A DNA stretch of 52,143 nt from the NCBI GenBank assembly GCA_018433015.1, contig JAHDSB010000070.1:1-52143 (forward strand). Direction: 5' to 3'. The stretch comes from Clostridia bacterium. Its GTDB lineage: Bacteria > Bacillota > Peptococcia > DRI-13 > SV3-B141. Below are positions 1 to 8,135 of the stretch, piece by piece (positions within the stretch are counted from its first letter, which is position 1; the number at the start of each line of letters is the position of its first letter). A program made the translations under genes and the position numbers. Under the pieces are notes generated by a model. That model searched no databases. It was not told the origin of the DNA and saw only the letters and a program-made list of their open reading frames with translations.

Positions 1-306
1 GCCTTTATCACTAGACCTGATTTCGCTCCTTATGTAGAAAAATTAGTTAAACCGAAGCTAAGCACCTTATCGCGGGCTGCTTTAGAAACTCTGGCCATAA
101 TTGCTTATAAACAACCTATTGCCAAAAGTGAAATTGATGAGTTGCGGGGCGTTAAAAGTGAAAGCTCGGTGAATACTTTGGTGGAGCGGGGCCTCATTAC
201 AGAAGTTGGCCGCAAAGAAGGCCCGGGCCGCCCAATTTTATATGGGACAACCTTGGAGTTCCTTAAACATTTTGGTCTAAAGTCTCTCACGGAATTACCG
301 GGCTGA
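1..306 (+). CDS. scpB: Segregation and condensation protein B, C-terminal part
   Basis: ScpB is the winged-helix kleisin partner of ScpA and SMC in chromosome condensation and segregation. The reading frame is open from the first base of the window, so the N-terminal part lies outside; about 101 residues are visible. The family signatures [13 protein letters not shown], a [11 protein letters not shown] segment and the GRPILYGTT turn are all present, and they match the second winged-helix domain. The protein ends in LTELPG followed by TGA. A strong hairpin follows at once, so this is probably the last gene of its operon. The family assignment is secure; only the 5' end is missing. Confidence 0.93.
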   Translation, partial: AFITRPDFAPYVEKLVKPKLSTLSRAALETLAIIAYKQPIAKSEIDELRGVKSESSVNTLVERGLITEVGRKEGPGRPILYGTTLEFLKHFGLKSLTELPG

Positions 307-340
307 AAAACTATGGCGAAAAGCCATAGTTTTAATTTTA
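307..340 (+). terminator. Rho-independent terminator after scpB
   Basis: A perfect 11-bp stem (307-317 with 323-333) has a 5-base loop, and the right arm ends in a short T run. It starts directly after the scpB stop codon. Confidence 0.8.
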
Positions 341-358
341 CGCGCAGGAGGATATTTA

Positions 359-1567
359 ATGAAGAAAACTGCTTTAATTTTGTTAATGTTAATAATGTTT
401 GTACTAGGAGGCTGCGCCTTAGGAGTTCAAGTTGATTCAGCTCCTGATAAAAGTGATGTAGGAGAGGGAGCTAAAACTCCTGAAAAATCAGCGGAGGAAA
501 AACTGGTGGCGTCGATGACAACGGAAGAAAAAATAGGGCAGATGCTAATGATCGGTTTTAACCAGGGAACAACAGAGAAACAGTTGGAGCAATGGATCAA
601 GGAAGATAAAATCGGAGGTTTCATTCTTTTTAATAGAAACTATCAAGACTTTAAGGAGTTGTATCAACTTACGAATAAATTACAAGAATTAAACACTTAT
701 CAGGAGATACCACTCTTTATCAGTATAGATGAGGAAGGCAAGAGTGTTTCCCGTTTACCTCAAGGGAAAGCCCAGGTACCCGATGCACGCGATCTGGGAA
801 ATTTGGATGATATTGAAAAGACTCGCCAGGCTGGAAAGGTAATAGGTACGGAATTATCAGCAGCAGGGGTTAATATGGATTTAGCTCCCGTTTTAGATAT
901 AGTAGCAGATAAGAATAATAAAATCTTATATAAGAGGTCTTATGGCAATGAGCCTCAACTAGTAGCCAAGCATGGTTTAGCTTTCAGTGAAGAGTTAAGC
1001 AATGCGGGAGTTATCCCTTGTGTTAAACATTTTCCTGGTCATGGTGATACTAAAGAAGATTCCCACGAAAAAGTGCCCGCTATTAATATATCCCAGGAAA
1101 CATGGTGGTCCCGAGAAGCCGAACCTTTTCGTCAGGCAATAGAGCAAGGTATTGATGTTGTTATGGTGGGACATTTGAGTTTCCCCAAGCTTGATCCCTC
1201 AGGTGCACCTGCTACTAAATCTAAGGTTTTTCTGCAGGATATCTTACGAGAAAAGTTGGATTATCAGGGGATTATCATTACCGACGACTTGGAAATGGGA
1301 GGCTTTACCCAAGACCAGGGCCTAGGAGAAGGTGCTGTAGAGGCAGTCAAGGCAGGGTGTGATATACTTCTCATCTGCCATACTCCCCAACGGCAATTAG
1401 CAGTACTAGAGGCTCTGAAAAAAGCAGTGGATGACGGACAGATTACGCAAGAACGACTTGATGAATCGGTTTTAAGAATTCTTAAAGTAAAAAAGAAGTT
1501 ACGAAAGCAAAGTAGTTATGATCTGGAAGAAGCCACCCGAGTCTTTAATGATGTGAAGTTTAAGTAG
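359..1567 (+). CDS. nagZ: Lipoprotein beta-N-acetylglucosaminidase (NagZ, GH3)
   Basis: This glycoside hydrolase family 3 enzyme removes N-acetylglucosamine from muropeptides during cell-wall turnover. The ATG follows GCAGGAGG. Residues 1-19 form a lipoprotein signal with lipobox LGGC (Cys19), so the enzyme should be anchored outside the membrane. The catalytic barrel follows. KHFPGHGD leads into a DSH motif (Asp234/His236), the Asp-His general acid/base typical of NagZ, and TDDLEM carries the nucleophile, Asp309. At 402 residues it is a single-domain NagZ without a GH3 C-terminal domain. It sits among segregation and sporulation genes, which fits a role in envelope or cortex remodelling (inference). 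Confidence 0.92.
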   Translation: MKKTALILLMLIMFVLGGCALGVQVDSAPDKSDVGEGAKTPEKSAEEKLVASMTTEEKIGQMLMIGFNQGTTEKQLEQWIKEDKIGGFILFNRNYQDFKELYQLTNKLQELNTYQEIPLFISIDEEGKSVSRLPQGKAQVPDARDLGNLDDIEKTRQAGKVIGTELSAAGVNMDLAPVLDIVADKNNKILYKRSYGNEPQLVAKHGLAFSEELSNAGVIPCVKHFPGHGDTKEDSHEKVPAINISQETWWSREAEPFRQAIEQGIDVVMVGHLSFPKLDPSGAPATKSKVFLQDILREKLDYQGIIITDDLEMGGFTQDQGLGEGAVEAVKAGCDILLICHTPQRQLAVLEALKKAVDDGQITQERLDESVLRILKVKKKLRKQSSYDLEEATRVFNDVKFK

Positions 1568-1653
1568 TTACACCAGTGCTCACCCTCCCTAGAATATTTT
1601 AGGAAAAAGCTGGAATAATAAAAGATATTAGATTGTAGAGGGGGAGTAGGTAA

Positions 1654-2298
1654 ATGTTACAGGGTATCATTATCTTTTTAACATTCTTAGTAATTTTGTG
1701 CCTGCTTCCTATCAAATTTTATCTCCATATCTATCGGGAACCTAATGAGGTAAAGATTGATGTAAAGATAACTCTATGGATAATACCTTTTAAGATTAGA
1801 TTAGTAAATCCCTTAACTAAAATATTTTGGAATTTGTCTCATAATAAACCCTGGCAAAAAAAAGCACCCCAAGATGTATCTTTCCAAAGAATACCATGGA
1901 GACGTTTTATAGCAAGAATAGTACTTCTTCGCAAAGTTTTTAACCCTATTTATAAAAGTGCCAATGCTGTTTTCAGAAAAATTTCCAGCTATATAAAATT
2001 AAAAGAATTTCAGTTTTATACGGAATTTAGCTCCTCCGATGCAGCACGTACGGCAATATCTGTCGGCTTAGTTTGGTGGGGCTTAACTATGTTATATGGT
2101 CGAATCAGGGGTATATTTGATACAGAAGTAGCTAACAATAAAATAAATGTGGTACCAAATTTTCAAAAAGAAGAGTACTTGTTAATAGACTCCCGTTGTA
2201 TATTTGAGCTGCGCTTAGGCCATATTATTATTGTCGTTTATGAGATGCTGAAAAGTATCAGACAAATATATAGTCTCTTAAGGAGGGTAAGCGCATGA
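1654..2298 (+). CDS. DUF2953 membrane-anchored protein (YtfI-like)
   Basis: This 214-residue protein has one N-terminal hydrophobic segment (about residues 4-24) followed by a basic, soluble-looking region. Its position directly before ytfJ matches the ytfI-ytfJ pair of spore formers, and the C-terminal part resembles DUF2953. The start ATG follows GAGGGGGAG. The stop overlaps the next start as ATGA, indicating translational coupling with ytfJ. No catalytic motif is visible. A role in sporulation is inferred from context only. Confidence 0.75.
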   Translation: MLQGIIIFLTFLVILCLLPIKFYLHIYREPNEVKIDVKITLWIIPFKIRLVNPLTKIFWNLSHNKPWQKKAPQDVSFQRIPWRRFIARIVLLRKVFNPIYKSANAVFRKISSYIKLKEFQFYTEFSSSDAARTAISVGLVWWGLTMLYGRIRGIFDTEVANNKINVVPNFQKEEYLLIDSRCIFELRLGHIIIVVYEMLKSIRQIYSLLRRVSA

Positions 2299-2747
2299 GT
2301 GACCATCCCATTGAAGGATTAATGAAAACTGCAATGGAAAGCATCAAAGAGATGGTAGAAGTTAATACTGTGGTAGGTGATGCAGTAGAGGCTCCAGATG
2401 GTACTGTGATAATCCCTATTTCACGGGTGGCTTGTGGCTTTGCTGCCGGAGGGAGTGAATTTAACCCTGTGGCAACAGAAAAGTCCGAAGCATCCAAGTT
2501 GCCTTTTGGAGGTGGCAGTGGAGCAGGGGTATCTGTGCAACCGGTAGGTTTTCTTGTGGTGGGCAACGGGCAGGTGCGTCTCATACCTGCAGATGGTAAA
2601 AACGCTTTCATAGAACGAATTGTTGAGACAGCTCCGCAAGTGGTGGAACAAATTCAGGGAATGTTTAAGGGTAAATCTAATAACACCAAACCAACAAAAG
2701 AAAGCATGGCGGAGAATGCCGGGACAGTTAAGGAAAATCAAGGATAA
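2295..2747 (+). CDS. ytfJ: Sporulation protein YtfJ (GerW family)
   Basis: YtfJ/GerW is a small spore protein needed in Bacillus subtilis for normal germination. The N-terminus has the family pattern: HPIEGLMKTAMESIKEMV, then VEAPDGTVIIPISRV, then a glycine-rich GFAAGGSEF stretch. A Gly-rich loop (FGGGSGAGVSVQPVGFLVV) and an amphipathic C-terminus follow. The 150-residue length is typical. The ATG is preceded by AAGGAGGG and overlaps the upstream stop by one base pair step (ATGA). A terminator follows. Confidence 0.92.
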   Translation: MSDHPIEGLMKTAMESIKEMVEVNTVVGDAVEAPDGTVIIPISRVACGFAAGGSEFNPVATEKSEASKLPFGGGSGAGVSVQPVGFLVVGNGQVRLIPADGKNAFIERIVETAPQVVEQIQGMFKGKSNNTKPTKESMAENAGTVKENQG

Positions 2748-2784
2748 ACAGGAATCTAAACTTCCATTAAAACGTAATAAGACG

Positions 2785-2831
2785 GAAAAAAGGAATGAAC
2801 CCTTATGTTGTAAGGTTCGTTCCTTTTTTTC
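2785..2831 (+). terminator. Terminator after ytfJ
   Basis: A long imperfect stem (AAAAAGGAATGAACC pairing with GGTTCGTTCCTTTTT) ends in seven or more T. It lies between ytfJ and spmA, so spmA-spmB should have their own promoter. Confidence 0.85.
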
Positions 2832-2926
2832 TTTTCTTTAAGCCAATGTGCCCCTTGTTCTATAATTCCCGCTTGCATAATAAGTTTAAAAAAGAGATTC
2901 CCGGAGCAAAGGAAGGTAGAACAAAC

Positions 2927-3511
2927 ATGATGAATTTTATCTGGCTTTTTTTAATTTTATCAGGTTGTGTTTTGGCAGCTTATCAAGGTAAGCCCGAAAT
3001 CGTTACTCAGGCTGCTCTGCAAGCCTCCCAGGGTGCAGTTAAATATGCCCTGGAGCTCATAGGGGTCATGAGTTTCTGGTTAGGGATTATGAAAGTAGCG
3101 GAAGAAGCCGGTTTAATAAAAATCCTGGCTAGACTACTTAAGCCCTTTACAAAGCTTCTTTTTCCTTCTATCCCCTCCCAACATCCTGCCATGGGAGCAA
3201 TTTTGCTAAATCTGAGTGCCAACATTTTAGGTTTAGGAAATGCGGCTACTCCTTTTGGACTCAAAGCCATGGAAGAAATGCAAAAATTAAATAAAGGTCA
3301 AGAGAAGGCTAGTGAGGCCATGTGCACATTTTTGGTGATGAATACCTCGTGTATCACCCTTATCCCCACTATGGTCATTGGGCTTCGTTTAAGTGCCGGA
3401 TCACAAAATCCTACTGAGATTGTAGGAACTACCCTTTTTGCCACTACAGTGGGCATGAGTGTGGCCCTAATAATCGACAGAATTATGCGGAAAAAGTGGG
3501 GGAGGGGGTAA
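2927..3511 (+). CDS. spmA: Spore maturation protein A
   Basis: SpmA is an integral membrane protein with a nucleoside-recognition (Gate) domain, involved in spore core dehydration in Bacillus. The frame is open further upstream, but the ATG at 2927 follows GGAAGG and begins the conserved MMNFIWLFLI segment, so the longer version is rejected. Family signatures are SFWLGIMKVAEEAGL, NLSANILGLGNAATPFGLKAM and MNTSCITLIPT. There are several membrane segments. spmB starts five bases after its stop, so the two are co-transcribed. Confidence 0.94.
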   Translation: MMNFIWLFLILSGCVLAAYQGKPEIVTQAALQASQGAVKYALELIGVMSFWLGIMKVAEEAGLIKILARLLKPFTKLLFPSIPSQHPAMGAILLNLSANILGLGNAATPFGLKAMEEMQKLNKGQEKASEAMCTFLVMNTSCITLIPTMVIGLRLSAGSQNPTEIVGTTLFATTVGMSVALIIDRIMRKKWGRG

Positions 3512-3515
3512 AACC

Positions 3516-4049
3516 ATGATTCAGGCTGTACAACAAGTTTCCCGCTGGGCTGTTCCTGTACTAATTTTCTTTATTCTACTTTTTGCAGCCTTACGGGGAG
3601 TAAAAGTGTATGAATGTTTCATAAAAGGGGCAGAAGAGGGTTTTTCTTTAGCTGTACGTATAATTCCCTATTTAGTAGCTATGATGATGGCGGTAAGTAT
3701 ATTTAGGCAAACAGGAGTTTTGCAACTCTTCACAAAATACGGGGAAAATATATTTGAGGCTTTAAGTATACCTCCCGATATCATACCTTTAGCCCTGATG
3801 CGCCCCTTCTCAGGGGGAGGGGCTTTGGGAATAACAGCTGAAATTATTAATACCCATGGACCCGATTCCTTTTTAGGACGCTTAGCATCAACTATGCAAG
3901 GCAGCACTGATACTACCTTTTTTATTCTCACCGTCTATTTCGGTTCGGTAGGGATAAAAAAATACCGCTACTCAGTAGCGGTAGGATTATTAGCCGATTT
4001 AATTAGTTTTATTGCGGCTATATATATTTGTAATTTAGTATTTATGTAG
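3516..4049 (+). CDS. spmB: Spore maturation protein B
   Basis: SpmB pairs with SpmA in spore core dehydration. Its 177 residues carry the paralogous Gate-domain features: IIPYLVAMMMAVSIFRQTG, LALMRPFSGGGALGI and a GSTDTTFFILTVYFGSVGI segment near the C-terminus. The start follows a G-rich ribosome binding site inside the end of spmA. A perfect 9-bp hairpin (TACCGCTAC/GTAGCGGTA, 3963-3983) lies within the coding sequence near the 3' end. Only three bases separate its stop from the convergent transporter gene, so no intergenic terminator fits here. Confidence 0.94.
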   Translation: MIQAVQQVSRWAVPVLIFFILLFAALRGVKVYECFIKGAEEGFSLAVRIIPYLVAMMMAVSIFRQTGVLQLFTKYGENIFEALSIPPDIIPLALMRPFSGGGALGITAEIINTHGPDSFLGRLASTMQGSTDTTFFILTVYFGSVGIKKYRYSVAVGLLADLISFIAAIYICNLVFM

Positions 4050-4052
4050 CAA

Positions 4053-4988
4053 TTAGTGGCTATCTGTTACTACATCAATGTGTACAAGAGCTGAAATACC
4101 AAATTTTTTGTTTATCTTTTTCATTACCCGATCGGCAATTTGATGAGATTCTAACGCGGTTAAGTTAGGTTGTACTTCCACATGCAAATTAACATATGTT
4201 TTTGGTCCATAACGATGAACTTCTACTTGGTGTAGGTTTTCAGCACCATCAACAGTTAGTACTTCCTTTTCCAACCTTTCTATAAATGCATCCGTAGGAC
4301 CTCTACCAATCAGATCAGTGGAACAGTCTTTAATTATTTCATAACCGGTGTACATAATCATCAAGGAAACGATAATCCCAAAAATTCCATCTAAATTTGT
4401 AAAACCAAGTTTAGTTCCATAGAGGGCAGCTGCTATTAATAAAGAGGATAACGCGTCACTTCTATGATGCCAGGCATCGGCAATTAAGGCATTGGAATTG
4501 ATTTGTATTCCGAGAAACTTGGCTAAATGGTAGTACCATTCTTTTACTAAGGCGGTAAGTAAGATAACGATCAGCGCTATATGGTTATATGCTACCGGTT
4601 CGGGATTCATTATTTTGTTTATAGAACCTTTTAAGATTTCTATACCGGCAATGATGAGAAGGAATGAAACCACGAAGGAGGCAATATATTCTGCTCTACC
4701 ATAGCCGTAAGGATGTTGTTTATCTTGGGGTTTTTTCGATATTTTAAAGCCTATGACAACTGCGATGGAAGTGAGAACATCGGAAAGGGAATGAAAAGCA
4801 TCGGCTATTACGGAGATACTATTTATCCATAGACCACAAAGGAGTTTGCAAAGAAATAAGACAAAGTTTCCAATGATACTGGCGTAACCTTCAAAGTATC
4901 CGTAAGAAGCACGTACTGTTGGATCGCTAGTATTCTCCCAATTTTTAATAAACTTTTTAATTAGAAAAACATTGATTCTTTTGAACAT
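4053..4988 (-). CDS. Cation diffusion facilitator, downstream paralogue
   Basis: This is a CDF-family proton-coupled metal exporter in the cytoplasmic membrane. The start at 4988 (MFKRINVF) follows AAAGGTGATAAGA and aligns with the paralogue's MFTKINSF; the frame extends upstream without a good site. It has six membrane segments. The metal site shows as ADAFHSLSD in TM2 and ADAWHHRSD in TM5, HxxxD patterns usual for Zn/Co/Ni-type CDFs rather than Mn types. The cytoplasmic dimer domain carries VHRYG and HVEVQPNLTALESHQIAD. It is highly similar to the gene just upstream, a tandem duplication, but has its own consensus promoter and lacks a visible riboswitch. Confidence 0.92.
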   Translation of the reverse strand: MFKRINVFLIKKFIKNWENTSDPTVRASYGYFEGYASIIGNFVLFLCKLLCGLWINSISVIADAFHSLSDVLTSIAVVIGFKISKKPQDKQHPYGYGRAEYIASFVVSFLLIIAGIEILKGSINKIMNPEPVAYNHIALIVILLTALVKEWYYHLAKFLGIQINSNALIADAWHHRSDALSSLLIAAALYGTKLGFTNLDGIFGIIVSLMIMYTGYEIIKDCSTDLIGRGPTDAFIERLEKEVLTVDGAENLHQVEVHRYGPKTYVNLHVEVQPNLTALESHQIADRVMKKINKKFGISALVHIDVVTDSH

Positions 4989-5147
4989 TCTTATCACCTT
5001 TCTTATTGCTATTAATATTGAGATTGTAAAAATAAAATCTGAGGTACTAGATAGCACCACAGATCATATTTACCACGTAGGACATAGTATTATTTTCTAG
5101 TTTTTGATAAGCAATCGGTTCAAGGAACAGATTCAAAAAACTATTAA

Positions 5148-5176
5148 ATTATAACATAATATCCGTCAAATGTCAA
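5148..5176 (-). promoter_or_regulatory. Consensus sigma-A promoter for the downstream CDF gene
   Basis: On the minus strand TTGACA (5176-5171) and TATAAT (5153-5148) are separated by exactly 17 bp: both hexamers are perfect. The -35 box overlaps the stop codon of the upstream CDF gene. The predicted leader is about 150 nt. Confidence 0.85.
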
Positions 5177-6147
5177 GAAAAAGATTGATCTGTAACTAGT
5201 GGCTTATGGGGTGCTGGCTTTTTTTGCACGGGGTCTATATGGACGAGGGCTGCAATACCTAATTTTTCATTTAAATTATTCATTACGGTATCAGCAATTT
5301 CGTGGGATTGTAAGGTATTCAAAGTAGGGTCTACTTCGATATGCATGTATGCATATTGCTTCTGTCCGTATTTATGGACTTCTATTTGATGAACGTTTTC
5401 TGTGCCCGATATTGACAATACTTCTTGTTTAATTTGCTCAATTAATTCGGGAGATGGAGCAGTACCGATTATATCGTTGGCACAATCCTTAATCAGTTCG
5501 TAGCCGGTGTACATAATCATAAAGGAAACGATGACTCCTAAAATTGCATCAAGGTTATTAAATCCTAATTTTGTTCCATAGAGGGCAATACCGATTAACA
5601 AAGAAGCTATAGCGTCGCTACGATGGTGCCAAGCGTCGGCGATTAAAGCCTTAGAATCAATTTTTAGCCCTAAATACTTAGCTAAGTTATAAAGCCATTC
5701 TTTAGCCAGGGTAGAAAAAAGCATAATTCCGAATACGATATGATTATAATGAGTTGGTTCCGGGTGGAGTAATTTGTCTATAGAGCCTTTTAAAAATTCA
5801 ATACCTACAATAATAAGTAAGGTTGAAACAATAAAAGTAGCAATATATTCTGCTCTGCCGTGACCGAAAGGATGTTCTTTATCTCCGGGTTTTTTTGATA
5901 CTTTAAAACCTACAATAACTGCCACGGATGTTAGAACATCGGAAAGTGTATGGAAAGCGTCGGCTAAGAGAGAAATACTGTTTATCCACAAACCTCCGAT
6001 AAGTTTGAGAACGAATAAAAGAAAATTACCTAATACGCTAATGTAGCCTTCTAAGTAGCCATAGGAAGCACGAACGGAGGCATCCTGGGTATCTTGCCAG
6101 TTGGGGATGAATTTTCGGACCAGGAAGGAATTGATTTTTGTGAACAT
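5173..6147 (-). CDS. Cation diffusion facilitator, riboswitch-controlled paralogue
   Basis: This CDF-family metal efflux protein has 324 residues from the start at 6147 (MFTKINSF). Of the three in-frame ATGs at 6156, 6153 and 6147 only the last lies at a good distance from AAAGG. TM2 has ADAFHTLSD and TM5 ADAWHHRSD, the metal-binding HxxxD pairs. The cytoplasmic domain has VHKYGQKQYAYMHIEVD. A proline/lysine-rich tail follows that the paralogue lacks. The leader carries a NiCo riboswitch and terminator, so the likely substrates are cobalt and nickel (inference from regulation; the protein family itself also exports zinc). Confidence 0.93.
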   Translation of the reverse strand: MFTKINSFLVRKFIPNWQDTQDASVRASYGYLEGYISVLGNFLLFVLKLIGGLWINSISLLADAFHTLSDVLTSVAVIVGFKVSKKPGDKEHPFGHGRAEYIATFIVSTLLIIVGIEFLKGSIDKLLHPEPTHYNHIVFGIMLFSTLAKEWLYNLAKYLGLKIDSKALIADAWHHRSDAIASLLIGIALYGTKLGFNNLDAILGVIVSFMIMYTGYELIKDCANDIIGTAPSPELIEQIKQEVLSISGTENVHQIEVHKYGQKQYAYMHIEVDPTLNTLQSHEIADTVMNNLNEKLGIAALVHIDPVQKKPAPHKPLVTDQSFS

Positions 6148-6197
6148 TGGCATCATCCTTTCAGTAATAGTTTATGCGTATATGGGAATTTATTTAT

Positions 6198-6238
6198 AAA
6201 AAAAACTGTGGAACTGCTAATAAATAACAGTCCCACAG
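6198..6238 (-). terminator. Riboswitch expression platform: terminator in the CDF leader
   Basis: On the minus strand CTGTGGGACTG (6238-6228) pairs with CAGTTCCACAG (6216-6206), 11 pairs including one G-U, followed by eight T (6205-6198). The 5' arm is the same sequence that forms the 3' end of the NiCo aptamer, so aptamer and terminator exclude each other. Confidence 0.9.
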
Positions 6239-6321
6239 ATTATTTTCTGCTGCATATTGCCCGGCTTACATCAATAAAATAATTCTTTGCAAAAATTATT
6301 TTATTGACAGCCTGATCCGTT
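6226..6321 (-). promoter_or_regulatory. NiCo (czcD) riboswitch aptamer
   Basis: Read on the minus strand, the leader holds the ordered NiCo hallmarks: AACGG closing with CTGTT (P1), ATCAGGC, a long P2 (CAATAAAATAATT with AATTATTTTATTG), AAGCCGGGC with a short P3, then CAGA/TCTG (P4) followed by TGGGAC. This matches the architecture I recall for the Ni2+/Co2+-sensing riboswitch. The gene controlled is a CDF exporter, the classical target. A TTTACA-17-TAAACT promoter candidate lies just upstream. The remaining bases between the aptamer and the permease gene hold only the repeat/hairpin at 6416-6508. Confidence 0.88.
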
Positions 6322-6415
6322 TAAGTTGATGAATATTCATTTTTTAGTACAAAATACAACTAAAGTTTAACATATTAATTTCGGTTTGTAAAGACCTAAT
6401 TTAGCTGGAAGTGTA

Positions 6416-6508
6416 TTTTTTTGCAAGGCCTTATTTGAAAAAGTAAATTCTACCCCTTCAGATACTCTATGTGGAAGTTACTTTTTCAATTAACCTTTTT
6501 TTGCAAGG
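6416..6508. repeat. Hairpin flanked by 13-bp direct repeats
   Basis: TTTTTTTGCAAGG occurs at 6416-6428 and again at 6496-6508, exactly 80 bp apart. Between them is an inverted repeat with 12 perfect bases (TTGAAAAAGTAA at 6435-6446, TTACTTTTTCAA at 6478-6489) extending inward to 17 of 19 matches. It lies downstream of the permease gene and could act as its terminator, but no T tract follows the stem directly. A tiny mobile element with target duplication is an alternative. Confidence 0.55.
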
Positions 6509-6524
6509 AGATAGGGGGACATAT

Positions 6525-7883
6525 TTAGTGCTTTTTTCTGCGTAACGGTACTAGTCTTCTGGCTAGATTTTTGGAAAACAGGTAACTAAAAGAATAAATA
6601 GCTATTAAAATTAGACCGGCAATGAGACCGGAACCTTGACCGGGAATTAAAGGCATACTGGCAATAATACCCAGCATGGCTACAATGGCTATCCAGGAAG
6701 TATAAGGATAGCCCGGTAACTGGCATTTACCTTGGGGTGGACAGCCGTGCTGCTTACGAAAGCTAAAATGAGTAAGGAGGATAACTACATATGTGAATAG
6801 AAGGGAAAAACCTCCGGAACTAACTAAAAATAAATAGATTTGTTGTGGCAAAATGAAAGCTAATCCAAAAGCTAATAACATAGCAATTCCGGAAAAGAGT
6901 ATACCGCGATAAGGAATATTGTTGTTATCTTTTAGCCAAGCAGGGGCATAGCCCTCATCTGCTAAAGAGCGCATCATTCTACCGAGGCCAAATGTTGCTG
7001 CTAACATAGTTGATAATATGGCAGTGACTAGAACAATATTGATTATATTAGCAGCCCACGCTACTCCGCGTAATTCCAGAGCAGCTACAAAAGGACTGAC
7101 CTCTTCCGTTAAAGCTGCAGTAGGTATTAAGGGTAAAAGTAATGTTATGGCTATAGTATATAAACCTACAAGGCCCAATACAGTATATAAAATGGCTCGA
7201 GGTACTGTTTTATGGGGATTAGCAGTTTCCGATGCGGCTAATCCGATTATCTCAAAGCCTGCATAGGTGAACATTACGATTAGCATACTACCTGCAATAC
7301 CGGCAATTCCCGAAGGTAAAAAGGGTTCTTCTCTTAATACTCCTGCACCAACGGAAGGGGCTTGAGGCATGACTCCCGCTATTAAGGCAATAGCGATGAT
7401 TATAAAGCCGATAATGGCTAATAGTTTTACAGCGGCTAAACCACTTTCCAACTTACTCAAGCGATCTGCACCTAATAGGTTGGCTAGAGTAACACCTATA
7501 ATTATGACAGACCCCAAGAGGGGGAGGGAAAATTGAGGAATCCACACTCGTAAGAACTGAGATACTGCAACAGCTTCACTGGACATGGCCAGAATCAAAC
7601 CTGTCCAATAGACCCAGCCTACCACAAAACCTACTCCCGGACCAAAGGCTCGCTGAGCAAAGGTCCTAAAGGAGCCGGGATCGTTATCGGCAACTGTCAT
7701 TTCAGATAGAGAAAACAGGGTAATGTATACCAGAAAGCCTCCTAATACATAGGCAATGAGCACAGCTGGGCCGGAGGTGCGGATGGCGATTGCTGAACCC
7801 AGGAAAAAGGAACCTCCTACTACTGTTCCTAGGGCCATCATTGTAAGTCCCCAAGAGGTCAAACCGGTGTTTTTTATATTCAT
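6525..7883 (-). CDS. APC-family amino acid permease
   Basis: This 452-residue integral membrane protein belongs to the amino acid-polyamine-organocation superfamily, proton-coupled amino acid symporters. TM1 has the broken-helix substrate motif GTVVGGSFFLGSAIAI. There are about 12 hydrophobic segments, and the conserved FTYAGFEIIGLAASE stretch (TM6) and an ETANPHKTVPRAI loop are clear. The basic tail ends RRLVPLRRKKH. The start follows GAGG at nine bases. The substrate cannot be told from sequence. It is transcribed divergently from the FTR1 gene and stands outside any obvious amino acid pathway operon. Confidence 0.85.
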   Translation of the reverse strand: MNIKNTGLTSWGLTMMALGTVVGGSFFLGSAIAIRTSGPAVLIAYVLGGFLVYITLFSLSEMTVADNDPGSFRTFAQRAFGPGVGFVVGWVYWTGLILAMSSEAVAVSQFLRVWIPQFSLPLLGSVIIIGVTLANLLGADRLSKLESGLAAVKLLAIIGFIIIAIALIAGVMPQAPSVGAGVLREEPFLPSGIAGIAGSMLIVMFTYAGFEIIGLAASETANPHKTVPRAILYTVLGLVGLYTIAITLLLPLIPTAALTEEVSPFVAALELRGVAWAANIINIVLVTAILSTMLAATFGLGRMMRSLADEGYAPAWLKDNNNIPYRGILFSGIAMLLAFGLAFILPQQIYLFLVSSGGFSLLFTYVVILLTHFSFRKQHGCPPQGKCQLPGYPYTSWIAIVAMLGIIASMPLIPGQGSGLIAGLILIAIYSFSYLFSKNLARRLVPLRRKKH

Positions 7884-7983
7884 GATTAAAAACCTCGCAA
7901 AAGCTTCTTTTCTTAAATTATTTTCATTTTTAACAGGAGATATAACAAGATTATAATTTTATTTGTTTTGTATATTATTTCCG

Positions 7984-8012
7984 TTGACAGGGAGGGAGAA
8001 TTATTATAAATT
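7984..8012 (+). promoter_or_regulatory. Likely promoter of the FTR1 gene
   Basis: A perfect TTGACA (7984-7989) is followed by TATAAA with a 15-bp spacer or TAAATT with a 17-bp spacer. I see no recognisable Fur box around it. Confidence 0.5.
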
Positions 8013-8135
8013 AAAAGTAAATCCGAGTAAACAAGTAGGAATAGTATGATATACGTTTCTAACTGAGGGTGTTTAATGCAAGGGAAAAAGAGTAACGTAG
8101 GAAAATAGATAACAAGATGAATAAGGAGGGGAAAT

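Noticed and set aside
2620-2841. Plus-strand ORF overlapping the ytfJ end
   Set aside because: Out-of-frame shadow running into the terminator; no family features.
3963-3983. Hairpin TACCGCTAC/GTAGCGGTA as a spmB terminator
   Set aside because: It lies inside the coding sequence about 70 bases before the stop and lacks a T run.
6160-6330. Manganese (yybP-ykoY) riboswitch for the CDF genes
   Set aside because: The order of conserved elements fits NiCo, and the CDF metal motifs are not of the Mn type.
7884-8135. Fur box before the FTR1 gene
   Set aside because: No sequence close to the Fur consensus was seen, only general AT richness.
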